Source: a bacterium | GTDB taxonomy: Bacteria; Myxococcota_A; Bradymonadia; UBA7976; UBA1532 | Direction: 5' to 3' | DNA: 64,000 bases | Assembly (NCBI GenBank): GCA_030426085.1 | Contig: JAUHYW010000001.1 | Span: 124,001-188,000, forward strand | Shown here: positions 19,365-28,021 of the stretch, piece after piece | How the letters are laid out: each line of letters begins with the position of its first letter | Numbering within the stretch: the first letter of the stretch is position 1 | Translations under genes and position numbers: made by a program | The notes under the pieces: model-generated | Database searches by the model: none | What the model saw: only the letters and a program-made list of their open reading frames with translations | What the model was told of the DNA's origin: nothing

Positions 19365-21894
19365 TCGGGTCGGGCCCGAGGGCGACACCGTCGATGTGAC
19401 GCCCTCGGAGGACGGCTCGACCGACCGCGCCCTGCGCTCGACCACCGCGCCCACCACGCTCAGCGCGCTGAGCGACGGCTTCGAAGGCACCTCGACGACG
19501 CTCTCGCCCGACGGCGGGGCCGACCCCGACCGCCGCGCGGGCGGCGGCTTCGAACTGCCCGAGCGCTACCTCGATCTGGGCCCCATCGGCCGCGGCGGCA
19601 TGGGCGACGTGCGCCGGGTGCGCGACCGGCGGCTCGATCAGGTGCTGGCGATGAAGCTCATCCGCTGGACGCTGATGGACAGCGCCCGGGCCCGGCAGCG
19701 CTTCATCCGCGAGGCCCGGGTGACCGCCCGCCTGCAACACCCGGGCATCGTATCGGTGCACGACGTGGGCGAGCTGCCCGACGGGCGGCTGTGGTTCACG
19801 ATGCGCGAGGTGCGGGGGCGCACCCTGGCCCGGGTCATCCGGGCGGTGCACCGGGTCAGCCGGCCCGACGCCTGGGGCTGGACCGACGACGGGTGGCACA
19901 TCCAGCGGCTGCTGGGGGCCTTCGAGCAGGCGTGCCAGGCGGTGGCCTTCGCCCACAGCGAGGGGGTGGTGCACCGCGACCTCAAGCCGGACAACATCAT
20001 GGTCGGCGCCTTCGGCGAGGTCCTGGTGATGGACTGGGGCATCGCCCGCATGGCCGCCGATCTGATGCAGCCGACGCTGGTGGCCGGCTCCCGGGAGGCG
20101 GCGCTGGCCGCCGACGACGACGACCCGGTGTTCGACCTGGGCCTGTCGGCGGCGGCCACCCGGGTCGGCGCGGTGCTCGGCTCGCCGGCCTACATGGCGC
20201 CCGAGCAGGCGCTGGGCGAGGTGCATCGCCACGGGCCGTCGACCGACGTGTGGGCCCTGGGCGCCATCCTCTCGGCCATCCTGACCGGGCGGGCCCCGGG
20301 GCGGGATCCGGCCGAGGGCGAGCCGCCGCCGCCCGCGCCGCCCGAGCTCGAGGCGCTGGTGCGGTGGTCGATGGCCGACGACCCCGGCGAGCGCCCGGCC
20401 GACGCCGGCCGCTTCGCCGGCGAGCTGCGGGCGTGGCTCGACGGCACCCGCCGACGCACGATGGACGACGTGCGGCGCGAGGCTCGGGCCGAGGCGCTGG
20501 TGGCCGAGGCCGACCGGCGCATGCCCGAGGTCGAGCGCCTGCGGGCCGCCGCCGCCTCGCTGCGCGCGCGGGCCGATCGCATCCTCCAGCCGCTGCCGCC
20601 CGACGCCCCCGCCGACCAGAAGCGCCCCGGCTGGCGGCTCGAGGACGACGCCGAGCTGCTCGAGCGGCAGGCCGAGCAGAAGGCGATGGGGGCCGAGCAG
20701 GCGCTGATGTCGGCCCTGGCGATGCTGGATCTGCCCGCGGCCCACGCCCGCCTCGCCGCCCGGGGGCGGGCGCTGCTCGAAGACGCCGAGCGGCGGGGCG
20801 ACGACCGGGGCGCGGTGCGGGCCGAGGCGCTCTTGCGGGCGCACGGGGCGCCGGCCGACCTCGAGTGGCTCGACGGCCCCGGCGCGCTGACGCTGCTCAC
20901 CGATCCGCCCGGCGTCCGGGTGACCGCCCGCCCGCTCGTGCCCCGCGACCGGCGGCTCGTCGAGGGCGGCCCCATCGACCTGGGCCCGACCCCGCTGGTC
21001 GACGCGCCCCTGGAGCGCGGGCGGTGGATGCTGCACCTCGAGCACCCCGAGCGCGCGTCGGCCCGCTACCCGGTGCGCATCGACCGGGGCACCCGGTGGC
21101 ATGGGATCCCGCCGGGCGGCGAGGCGGCGCTGCCGGTGCGGCTGCTGCGGCCCGACGCGCTCGAACCCGACGACCGCTACGTGCCGGCCGGGTGGTTCCA
21201 CGCGGGCGGCGACCCCGAGGCGCTCGACGGGCGGCGGCTGTGGATCGACGCCTTCGTCATCAAGCGCGACCCGGTCACCGTCGGCGCCTACCGGGCCTTC
21301 CTCGACGCCCTCGTCGCCGCCGGCCGGGCGGCCGACGCCGAGCGCCACCAGCCCGTCGAGCGCAGCGGGGGCAGCGCCGCGGGGCGGCCCGTCTTCACCC
21401 GGTTGGACGACGGGCGCTACGGCGAGGCGATCGACGGGAACGGCGCCCGCTGGAGCGATGACTGCCCGATGCCGCTGGTGGACCTGGCCGGGGCCCGGGC
21501 CTACGCCGCCTGGTGGGCCGCCGAGACCGGGCGGCCCTGGCGCCTGCCCGGCGATCTGATGTGGGAGAAGGCGGCCCGGGGCGCCGACGGCCGGCGCTTC
21601 CCGTGGGGCGACTTCTTCGAGCCGACCTGGGCCTGCGCCGCGGTGGGGCAGGGGGGTCGACCGGCCCCGGTCGGCGCCCACCCGATCGACGAGAGCCCCT
21701 ACGGCGTACGCGGCCTCGCCGGGGGCGTGCGCGAGTGGTGCGACACCCCCGACCGCCGGGCCGCGCCGCCCGACCGGAGCCGGGCCGACGCGCCGGTCGA
21801 ATGCGGCGGCCCGCGCGTGATGCTGCGCGGCGGCTCGTGGCCCGGCACGCCCGCCGCCTTCCGGCTGGCGCGCCCGCTGGTGGACGCTGATTGA
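19357..21894 (+). CDS. Ser/Thr protein kinase fused to a formylglycine-generating-enzyme-like domain
   Basis: 845 residues. After an acidic, Ser/Thr-rich N-terminus (1-65), residues about 68-360 form a Hanks-type kinase: P-loop GRGGMGDV, catalytic lysine in LAMKLI, HRDLKPDN with D208, and DWG (D226) in place of DFG, a variant known in bacterial Pkn-type kinases. A coiled, Glu/Arg/Ala-rich segment (about 365-490) follows, then a beta-rich region and an FGE-sulfatase/SUMF1-like domain (608-845) with VIKRDPVTVGAYRAF, RLPGDLMWEKAARG and MLRGGSW. No transmembrane segment is evident, so it is probably cytosolic. FGE-like domains in such fusions are generally binding rather than catalytic modules. 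The start ATG overlaps the methyltransferase stop. Confidence 0.88.
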   Translation: MTDRVGPEGDTVDVTPSEDGSTDRALRSTTAPTTLSALSDGFEGTSTTLSPDGGADPDRRAGGGFELPERYLDLGPIGRGGMGDVRRVRDRRLDQVLAMKLIRWTLMDSARARQRFIREARVTARLQHPGIVSVHDVGELPDGRLWFTMREVRGRTLARVIRAVHRVSRPDAWGWTDDGWHIQRLLGAFEQACQAVAFAHSEGVVHRDLKPDNIMVGAFGEVLVMDWGIARMAADLMQPTLVAGSREAALAADDDDPVFDLGLSAAATRVGAVLGSPAYMAPEQALGEVHRHGPSTDVWALGAILSAILTGRAPGRDPAEGEPPPPAPPELEALVRWSMADDPGERPADAGRFAGELRAWLDGTRRRTMDDVRREARAEALVAEADRRMPEVERLRAAAASLRARADRILQPLPPDAPADQKRPGWRLEDDAELLERQAEQKAMGAEQALMSALAMLDLPAAHARLAARGRALLEDAERRGDDRGAVRAEALLRAHGAPADLEWLDGPGALTLLTDPPGVRVTARPLVPRDRRLVEGGPIDLGPTPLVDAPLERGRWMLHLEHPERASARYPVRIDRGTRWHGIPPGGEAALPVRLLRPDALEPDDRYVPAGWFHAGGDPEALDGRRLWIDAFVIKRDPVTVGAYRAFLDALVAAGRAADAERHQPVERSGGSAAGRPVFTRLDDGRYGEAIDGNGARWSDDCPMPLVDLAGARAYAAWWAAETGRPWRLPGDLMWEKAARGADGRRFPWGDFFEPTWACAAVGQGGRPAPVGAHPIDESPYGVRGLAGGVREWCDTPDRRAAPPDRSRADAPVECGGPRVMLRGGSWPGTPAAFRLARPLVDAD

Positions 21895-21919
21895 CACCCG
21901 CCGACCCCGGTGCTACCCC
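21891..21919 (+). promoter_or_regulatory. Promoter with consensus -35, leaderless ATG micro-ORF
   Basis: TTGACA (21891-21896), a 17-base spacer and TACCCC (21914-21919). The predicted start point falls on the ATG at 21926, which opens a 16-codon frame ending at the TGA overlapping the GTG start at 21973. The -35 overlaps the kinase-FGE stop codon. Confidence 0.45.
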
Positions 21920-21972
21920 AGCCGCATGCGACATGTGACCCCCCGCCGCGCAGCCCGCGCGACCGGATCGCC

Positions 21973-22461
21973 GTGATCGGCGCGCTGCTCGACGCGCTCG
22001 GTCTGCGGGCGCCGGCCGCGGTGCGCCACCCCGCCGATCTGCGCCCGGGCAAGGCGGTCGTCTTCGGCACACTGCACACCGACGACCCCGTGCAGTCACC
22101 GGTGCGGGGCAAGCCGTGCGCCGCGTTCTACTACCGGGCGTCCTTTCGCCGGGCGAGCCGGGTCAAGGGCTTCGCCCAGGCCCTGCTGCGCGACGCGCTG
22201 GTCTACGCCGATGGCTTGAGCGTCACCGTCGACGGCGTCTCCATCCCGCTGACCCCCCGCAACGGGGTCGACTTCGGGCGGGCCGATCACCAGGCGCTCG
22301 TCAAGCAGAAGATCGACGGCTTCAAGGCGCTCGAGAAGCGGGTGCCGGTCGGGGCGCAGGTGGCGGTGCACGGCGCGCTGCGCCGAACGAGCGATGGCTG
22401 GACCATGACCTTCGATCAGATCGACCACCAGGGCAGCGAAGGCAAGCGCGGTAAGCGCTGA
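21973..22461 (+). CDS. Conserved-looking hypothetical protein
   Basis: 162 residues from a GTG at 21973; an upstream GTG at 21910 would extend it but would place the -10 element inside the gene. Visible features are GKAVVFGTLHTDD, PVRGKPCAAFYYRASF, and a C-terminal KKxxG-rich tail. The 'G...QSPVRGKPCxxFYYR' arrangement faintly recalls GIDE/MULAN-type beta domains, but this is a weak resemblance. No signal peptide or membrane helix. The gene ends convergently, 24 bases from the class II aldolase gene. Function unknown. Confidence 0.6.
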   Translation: MIGALLDALGLRAPAAVRHPADLRPGKAVVFGTLHTDDPVQSPVRGKPCAAFYYRASFRRASRVKGFAQALLRDALVYADGLSVTVDGVSIPLTPRNGVDFGRADHQALVKQKIDGFKALEKRVPVGAQVAVHGALRRTSDGWTMTFDQIDHQGSEGKRGKR

Positions 22462-22485
22462 TCCCATCCGAGCCACCCGAGCCAC

Positions 22486-23166
22486 TCAGCGACAGACCCG
22501 CCCCCGCTCCTCGAACACCATCGCCTCGGCCCGGGCCAGCGTCGCCATCAGGATCGCGCCCGCCTCGTCCCCGCTGCGCCCGAACGCGACGACGCCGTCC
22601 TCGTGCCCGCTCATCGCCAGCAGCGGCGCGTCGAGCAGGGCCGTGCCGCGGGCCAGCCGGTCGATCTCCGATGCCATCTCGGGGGTGCCATAGTCGACGC
22701 CATCGGCGGTGCACGGCAGGCGCAGCGCCTTCCGCCGACGCCAGATCACCGGGCAGTGCGCGTGCAATACACAGCGGATGTGACCCCCGAGGTCGTAGAC
22801 CGCGCCGTGGGTCATCGACTCGCTCGACGGCCGGATGGCGCCCCGGCTCACCACCCGGTTGCCGGCGATGTCATAGCGCTCGACCAGCGCGAAGTCGGCC
22901 AGCTCGGCGCAGGGCCAGCCGCCGGTCTGGGTGCCGCTGATCAAGAACGGCCGCGCGCCCCGGGGCCCGGGGAAGGGGCCCACCCGGGCCGAGACGTTGC
23001 CATAGCCCGCGCCGCCGTAGCGCTTCGGATCCTGCCCCACCAGCCCCAGCCCGGCCAGCACCGTGCGCCAGCCGGCGAGCCCGGCCGCCACCGCGCCGAA
23101 GCGCCGCGCCGACAGCGGGCCGTCGGCGTGCGCGGCGGCGAAGCGGGTGACGCCTTCCTCCACCAC
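22486..23166 (-). CDS. Class II aldolase/adducin-family protein
   Basis: 226 residues. Family signatures are GYGNVSAR near residue 55, SSESMTHGAVYD, and the zinc-ligand pair HAH in RCVLHAHCPV, with a further histidine in MSGHEDGVV. Members include fuculose- and ribulose-phosphate aldolases and methylthioribulose-phosphate dehydratases; the substrate cannot be named. The GTG at 23166 follows the DUF1801 stop by three bases and is preceded by GAAGG, so the two genes form a tight operon. A second GTG immediately follows. Confidence 0.82.
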   Translation of the reverse strand: MVEEGVTRFAAAHADGPLSARRFGAVAAGLAGWRTVLAGLGLVGQDPKRYGGAGYGNVSARVGPFPGPRGARPFLISGTQTGGWPCAELADFALVERYDIAGNRVVSRGAIRPSSESMTHGAVYDLGGHIRCVLHAHCPVIWRRRKALRLPCTADGVDYGTPEMASEIDRLARGTALLDAPLLAMSGHEDGVVAFGRSGDEAGAILMATLARAEAMVFEERGRVCR

Positions 23167-23169
23167 GGC

Positions 23170-23595
23170 TCAGTCGCCTTCGGGGTACGTCTCGCGCATA
23201 TACCCCAGCGCCCGGTCGACGAGCTGCCGCAGCACAGCGCGATCGACGTCCGCCAGCCGCTTGATGTAGAGGCACGACTTGCCCGTCTTGTGCTTGCCGA
23301 GCTGCGCCATGAGGTCGTCCGACGCCTCGAAGCCGGGCATGATGTACAGCGTCAGGTCGCGCTTGCGGGGCGCGAAGCCGATGCGCATCCAGGTGCCGCT
23401 GCGCCCGCTGGCGTAGCGATAGTCATAGTGCCCGAACCCGACGATGCTCTCGCCCCACATCTTCGGCTCGACCCCCGCCGCCTCGCGCATCATCGCGCAG
23501 ATGGCCTCGCAGTCCGCCCGCCGCTGATCGTCCTCGATGGCCGCGAGGAAGGCCCCCACGTCGGCGTCGGTCTCTCGCGTCTTCAGCTCGGCCAC
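23170..23595 (-). CDS. DUF1801-domain protein
   Basis: 141 residues, full-length single DUF1801 (YdhG-like) domain. Typical segments are CEAICAMMREAAG, PKMWGESIVGFGHY, WMRIGFAPRKRDLTLYIM and GKSCLYIKRLADV. The biochemical function of the family is not established. GTG start at 23595 with GGGAGC upstream. Operon with the class II aldolase gene. Confidence 0.85.
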   Translation of the reverse strand: MAELKTRETDADVGAFLAAIEDDQRRADCEAICAMMREAAGVEPKMWGESIVGFGHYDYRYASGRSGTWMRIGFAPRKRDLTLYIMPGFEASDDLMAQLGKHKTGKSCLYIKRLADVDRAVLRQLVDRALGYMRETYPEGD

Positions 23596-23666
23596 GGCGC
23601 GCTCCCGGTCGTCGATGTGCGCGCAGCCTACGCCCGGGGCCCCGGCCCGGCAAGGCCGGCCGCCCG

Positions 23667-26600
23667 TCAGCCCCGCACCACGATGCGCTCCCGGGCGTGT
23701 TCCCGGATGCGGGCGAGGCCGTCCTGCAACGCCGCGTAGCCATCGGCCCCCGAGCCGTCGCGCACCGCGGTGACGGTCAGGGCGAGGGTGGTCACCTCTG
23801 CCCCCCGGCCGATGATCATCGAGCGCACCCGGCCGAACGCCCGGTCGATCTCCTCGGCCAGCGTGGCGCAGTGCTCGGGGCCGGCGAGGAAGACGAAGCC
23901 ATGGGCCGTGTGATGCCCCAGAAACGCCCGGTCGTCGGCGTACTCCCGCAGCACCTGATGCACCAGCTCGGCGGTCTGGGCCATCACCTGGTGACCCCAC
24001 AAGAGCCCCAGCCGCTCCATGCCCGCCGTCAGGCCCTCCATGTCGATGACCCCGCAGGCGAACGGCTGCTGGTCGCGCATGCGGGCCTGGATCTCGCGCT
24101 GCACCTCGCGGGCGCCGGGCAGCACCGACAGGCTGTCGATGCCCGGCCGGCGGTTGGCGGCGAGGCGGGCCCGGACCTCGAACAGCGTCGTCTGGCGGTC
24201 GGCGTCCCGGGCGAGCAGATCGTCGCCCGGGGGGCCGTCGGCGTGGGTCGGCAGCACCGCGACCGGGGCGTCGGTCCGGGCGGCCAGCTCGGCCTCGAGC
24301 GCGGCGGCCCCCGGCAGCGCCCGGTCGAGCACCAGCAGGTCGGGCAGCAGCCGGTCGATCCGGGCCCGGGCGGCGTCGACGGTCTCGGCGAGGTAGGTCA
24401 GGTAGTCCCCCGCGTCGAGGCGCCCGGCGAGCTTGCTGGCCCAGTTGCGGTCGCTGTCGGCCACCAGCACCCGCTGCCGGCGCCGCTCGCGCTGGCGGGC
24501 GACGACCATGTTGAGCGCGCTGCCGAGCAGGGCGGTGTCGTGGGGGATCTCGAGCAGCAGATCGACCGCCGGCGGGGGCGGGGAGCCCATCGGCAGCATC
24601 GCGATGACCGTCAGCCCCTGGCGGGTGGCCAGATCGGCGAGCACCTCCCGGCCGATGGTGCCGTCGACGTCGACGCACAGCGCCGCGATGGGGTCGCACT
24701 TCTCGAACGCCGCCCGCACCGCCTCGGCCTCGCCCGGCACGACCCGCGAGCGGAAGCCGAGGCCGAGCAGCAGGGCCTTGACCGCGTAGCCCTCCATCTC
24801 GTCGCCGGTGATCACCAGCACCGGGCGGTCGCCCAGCGCGGCCACCGGGCGGGCCTCGTCGGCCTTGCGCCCGCTCTCGGGGGTCACCGCCGGCAGGCTG
24901 AACAAGAAGGTCGTGCCCCGCCCGGCGGCGCTCTCGACCCAGATCTCGCCGTGGTGCCCCTGAATGATGGTGCGGCAGATCGACAGCCCCAGCCCGGTGC
25001 CCAGCGGCCGCCCGCCGACCGTGGCGCTGCCCTGGCCCTGCTCGAACGGCTTGAAGATGAGCTCGAGCGAGCCCTCGGGGATCTCGGCCCCCGAGTTGTG
25101 CACCGCGACCACGTACAGGTCGGGCACGGCGAAGGCGGCGAAGATCGAGACCTTGATCGTGCCTTCGCGGGGGGTGAACTTGAACGCGTTGGTGAGCAGG
25201 TTGCTGAGCACCTGCCCCAGCCGGTCGCGGTCGGCCTGACACCACAGGCCGCCCAGCGGGCACTCGAAGGTCAGCTCGACGCCCTTCTCGATGGCCAGCG
25301 GCTGAAAGCTGCGCACCGCGGCCTCGACCACCGGGTCGAGGTGCACCGGCTGCATGCGCATGGGCAGCTTGCCGACCTCCATCTTGGCCAGGTCGAGCAT
25401 GTCGTCGACCAGCCCGTTGAGCTTGATGCACGAGCTCTTGGCCATCGCCAGGTAGTCCTGCTGCCGCGGTTGCAGAGGCCCGACGACGCCCTTGGCCAGC
25501 AGGTCGACCACCCCGCCGATGCTCGTCAGCGGGCTGCGCAGCTCGTGGGTGATGATGCGCACGAAGTCCTCGCGGCCCCGCTCGGCGCGCTTGAGCACCG
25601 TCACGTCGCGCACCACCGTCAGCACGCCCACCTGCCGCCCGCCGTGATCCCGCACCTGGGCGAAGAGCACCTCGAGGTCGCGGTCGCCCCGGCGGAACTC
25701 GCGCCACGTCGGGCCCTCGCCCCGGCCGATCTGGCGCAGCACGTCCAGGCTCTGCAAGCCCAGCGCCGAGACGATGTGGGAGAACTCGGGCAGCGTGCCC
25801 TCGCCCAGCCCCAGCAGCTCGCGGGCCATCGAGTTGACCAGCGTCACCGCGCCGCTCTCGTCGGTGAGCACGACCCCCTCGGTCATCGCCTCGACCATCA
25901 GCTCGATGCGCCGCAGCTCGTCCAGCCGCCGGGTGTAGAGCCGGGTCAGCGTATCCTGGAGCTGATCGCGCCAGACCTCGAACAGCTCCTGCTCGTCGGG
26001 CTCGAGCGGCTGGCCCTCGGCCCGCACCAGCACCAGCAGGCCGCGCAGCTCGCGGTCGACGAAGACCGGCATCGTGGGGGCGTCGTCCCGCGGGGCGTGG
26101 GCGGTGCTGCCGTCGATGGTCTCGGGCTCGACGGTGAAGTCGAAGTCGTCGGGCAGCGAGCGGGCGGCGATGCGCTCGTAGGCCTCGTAGATCCAGTAGT
26201 TCCAGCCGGCCCACTCGGTGGTCGTCATCGGCTGGTCGGGCTCGAGCACCCCGTGGCCCAGCGCCTTGCCCTCGGGGCGCAGGTCGAGCACCGCCAGGGC
26301 CGCCCGGCAGCGCAGGCGGCGGCGCAGGCTCTCGAGCACCAGCCGCAGCGCGTCGGCCGGATCCTTGCAGTCGACGAGCGAGCGCAGCAGCCGATACTGC
26401 CCGCTCACCGCGTCCACCTGGGCCTTGAGGCGGGCGGTCAGCCGGGCCCGATCGGCCTCGAGCCGGCTGGCCTGCACCGCGTTGCGCACCGCCAGGATCA
26501 GCTCGGTGCGGCCGTCCTCGGTCAACAGCGTCTTGTGCTTCTCGAAGTAGTGGAAGACCCGCCCCCCGGCCAGGATCTCGACGAGCTGCTCGTCGCTGGT

Positions 26601-26861
26601 GCGGCCCGAGAGCAGGATGCAGCGCAGGCCGGCGGTCTCGGGGTTGCGCTTGACCTCGGCGATGAGCGCGTCCCCCGACATGCGGGGCATCTTCTGGTCG
26701 GTGATGAGCGCGTCGAAGCGGCTGCGCTCGAGCCGGGCGAGGGCCTCGCTGCCGGTGAACGCGGCGGTGATCTCGAACTCCCGCCGCAGCACCCGTCGGA
26801 GCTGGAGCTGGTCGTCCTCGCTGTCGTCGACGATCAGGACCCGTCCGCTGCGTTCGCTCAT
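23667..26861 (-). CDS. Hybrid sensor histidine kinase: REC-GAF-PAS-HisKA-HATPase-REC-like-degenerate GGDEF
   Basis: 1064 residues, soluble, starting at the ATG at 26861. An N-terminal receiver (1-125) has the acidic pair D12/D13 and phospho-acceptor D55 in LITDQKMPRMSG. A GAF-like domain (about 150-300) and a PAS domain (about 310-420, AMTEGVVLTDESGAVTLVNS) follow. HisKA carries the phospho-histidine in VRIITHELRSPLTS (about 435); HATPase_c ends with GTGLGLSICRTI and GRGTTFLF. After residue 660 come two receiver-like segments (RPVLVITGDEMEG; RVLVADSDRNWASKL) and a C-terminal GGDEF-like fold in which the signature is replaced by GHHTAHGF, so cyclase activity is unlikely. Having a receiver first suggests it is controlled by another kinase. 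Confidence 0.87.
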   Translation of the reverse strand: MSERSGRVLIVDDSEDDQLQLRRVLRREFEITAAFTGSEALARLERSRFDALITDQKMPRMSGDALIAEVKRNPETAGLRCILLSGRTSDEQLVEILAGGRVFHYFEKHKTLLTEDGRTELILAVRNAVQASRLEADRARLTARLKAQVDAVSGQYRLLRSLVDCKDPADALRLVLESLRRRLRCRAALAVLDLRPEGKALGHGVLEPDQPMTTTEWAGWNYWIYEAYERIAARSLPDDFDFTVEPETIDGSTAHAPRDDAPTMPVFVDRELRGLLVLVRAEGQPLEPDEQELFEVWRDQLQDTLTRLYTRRLDELRRIELMVEAMTEGVVLTDESGAVTLVNSMARELLGLGEGTLPEFSHIVSALGLQSLDVLRQIGRGEGPTWREFRRGDRDLEVLFAQVRDHGGRQVGVLTVVRDVTVLKRAERGREDFVRIITHELRSPLTSIGGVVDLLAKGVVGPLQPRQQDYLAMAKSSCIKLNGLVDDMLDLAKMEVGKLPMRMQPVHLDPVVEAAVRSFQPLAIEKGVELTFECPLGGLWCQADRDRLGQVLSNLLTNAFKFTPREGTIKVSIFAAFAVPDLYVVAVHNSGAEIPEGSLELIFKPFEQGQGSATVGGRPLGTGLGLSICRTIIQGHHGEIWVESAAGRGTTFLFSLPAVTPESGRKADEARPVAALGDRPVLVITGDEMEGYAVKALLLGLGFRSRVVPGEAEAVRAAFEKCDPIAALCVDVDGTIGREVLADLATRQGLTVIAMLPMGSPPPPAVDLLLEIPHDTALLGSALNMVVARQRERRRQRVLVADSDRNWASKLAGRLDAGDYLTYLAETVDAARARIDRLLPDLLVLDRALPGAAALEAELAARTDAPVAVLPTHADGPPGDDLLARDADRQTTLFEVRARLAANRRPGIDSLSVLPGAREVQREIQARMRDQQPFACGVIDMEGLTAGMERLGLLWGHQVMAQTAELVHQVLREYADDRAFLGHHTAHGFVFLAGPEHCATLAEEIDRAFGRVRSMIIGRGAEVTTLALTVTAVRDGSGADGYAALQDGLARIREHARERIVVRG

Positions 26862-26951
26862 GATCTGCCGCTCATCCCTCGGTCCGTCCGGCCGTCCTCG
26901 CAGCCTATCTGGCACGGCCGACGCTGCGCCTGTCAATGGGCCCGCCGCCCG

Positions 26952-27902
26952 CTACTCGACCTCGAGCCCCACCCGCCCCGGGCGCAGCCCCTCGTCGTCC
27001 ACCGACACCCAGATATAACGCGGCCGGCCCTGCACCGCCCGCAGCGGCACCCGGCCGAAGAGCCGCCGGGCCAGCGCCTCGTCGCGGTTGTCGCCGAGCA
27101 CGAAGATCTCGTCCGGGGCGAGGCTGGCCGGCGCCGGATCGGGCCCCGCCCGGCGGGCGGCGCGGTCGTAGGTCACCACGTAGGCCCCCCGGCCCCGGCG
27201 CTCGACGAAGCCCTTGAGCGCGTCGAGCCGGGCCTGCTGATCGGCGCCGAAGCGCTCGACCCGCAGCCCCTCGACCGGCTCGTGGGCCGGCTCGACCCCG
27301 TCGATGACCGGGCGGGCGTCGCGCAGGTGCACCGTCTCGCCGCCGGCCGCCACCACCCGGGCCACCCGAGGGGGGTCGGTCGAGCGGGCCACGACCACCA
27401 GCTCGCCGGGCTGAGGGGGGTGCTCGGTGAAGGCGTCCCGCTCGAAGAGGACCCGGTCGCCGGGCAGCAGGCCGGGGAACATCGCCTCGTCGTCGACGAC
27501 CACCGAGCTGACCATGAACCGCTCGACCACCACCGCCAGCACCGTCAGCGGCAGCACGCCCAGGCCGAGCCAGATCGCGAGGTAGGAGAGCCCGTGGTTG
27601 ACCGGCCGCAGTTGGTACTGTTCGCCGTGTCGCTCGATGAAGATCGCCAGGTCGGACCACAGCACGACCTGCAAGGCGACCCACGCCCCGGCGGCCACGA
27701 TCAGGGGCCCCACCGGCACGAAGAGCCACCGGGCCCAGGCCAGCCCGCCGCCGATGATCACCAGCAGCAGCCCGGCCCACACGGCCAGCCCCCGGCGCAC
27801 CCGCCCGCAGTAGATGTGCCCCAGGCCGGGCATCGACACCGTCAGCAGGCCGGCCAGCCACATGCGCCGAGGCCAGCGATCGATCGGCGAGAGGGGGCTC
27901 AT
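26952..27902 (-). CDS. Signal peptidase I-like membrane protein lacking the catalytic Ser and Lys
   Basis: 316 residues. Several hydrophobic segments lie in residues 14-130 (starting with a PGLGHIYCGRVRRGLA motif), followed by the LepB-type periplasmic fold: box B reads VVVDDEAMFPGLLPGDRVLF, where the usual SGSMxPT serine is Ala; the box D region reads RVARVVAAGGETV, where the expected KRVVGLPGD lysine is Ala; box E is intact as VLGDNRDEA. Without Ser and Lys the Ser/Lys dyad cannot form, so ordinary preprotein cleavage is not expected. It may bind signal peptides or assist a true peptidase (inference). The ATG at 27902 lies seven bases after a TACGGT -10, so its mRNA is probably leaderless. 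It diverges from the HEAT lipoprotein gene. Confidence 0.78.
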   Translation of the reverse strand: MSPLSPIDRWPRRMWLAGLLTVSMPGLGHIYCGRVRRGLAVWAGLLLVIIGGGLAWARWLFVPVGPLIVAAGAWVALQVVLWSDLAIFIERHGEQYQLRPVNHGLSYLAIWLGLGVLPLTVLAVVVERFMVSSVVVDDEAMFPGLLPGDRVLFERDAFTEHPPQPGELVVVARSTDPPRVARVVAAGGETVHLRDARPVIDGVEPAHEPVEGLRVERFGADQQARLDALKGFVERRGRGAYVVTYDRAARRAGPDPAPASLAPDEIFVLGDNRDEALARRLFGRVPLRAVQGRPRYIWVSVDDEGLRPGRVGLEVE

Positions 27903-27909
27903 CGGGCGT

Positions 27910-27939
27910 ACCGTACCCGCCTTGACCCTCGGGATGCAA
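27910..27939 (-). promoter_or_regulatory. Leaderless promoter for the signal peptidase-like gene
   Basis: On the minus strand TTGCAT (27939-27934), an 18-base spacer and TACGGT (27915-27910), ending seven bases before the ATG at 27902. It overlaps the divergent promoter at 27922-27950. Confidence 0.45.
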
Positions 27940-27950
27940 CGGTGTATCGT
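27922..27950 (+). promoter_or_regulatory. Promoter for the HEAT lipoprotein cluster
   Basis: TTGACC (27922-27927), a 17-base spacer and TATCGT (27945-27950). Expected start near 27957, giving a leader of about 65 bases with GAAGGAAGGATCC before the ATG at 28022. It overlaps a promoter on the other strand, so the two may compete for polymerase. Confidence 0.5.
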
Positions 27951-28021
27951 CGGGCGCCAACTCGAACAAATGCCTTGAATTCAGGGTGTTTACGGCCTCA
28001 ATCGAAGGAAGGATCCCGCCC

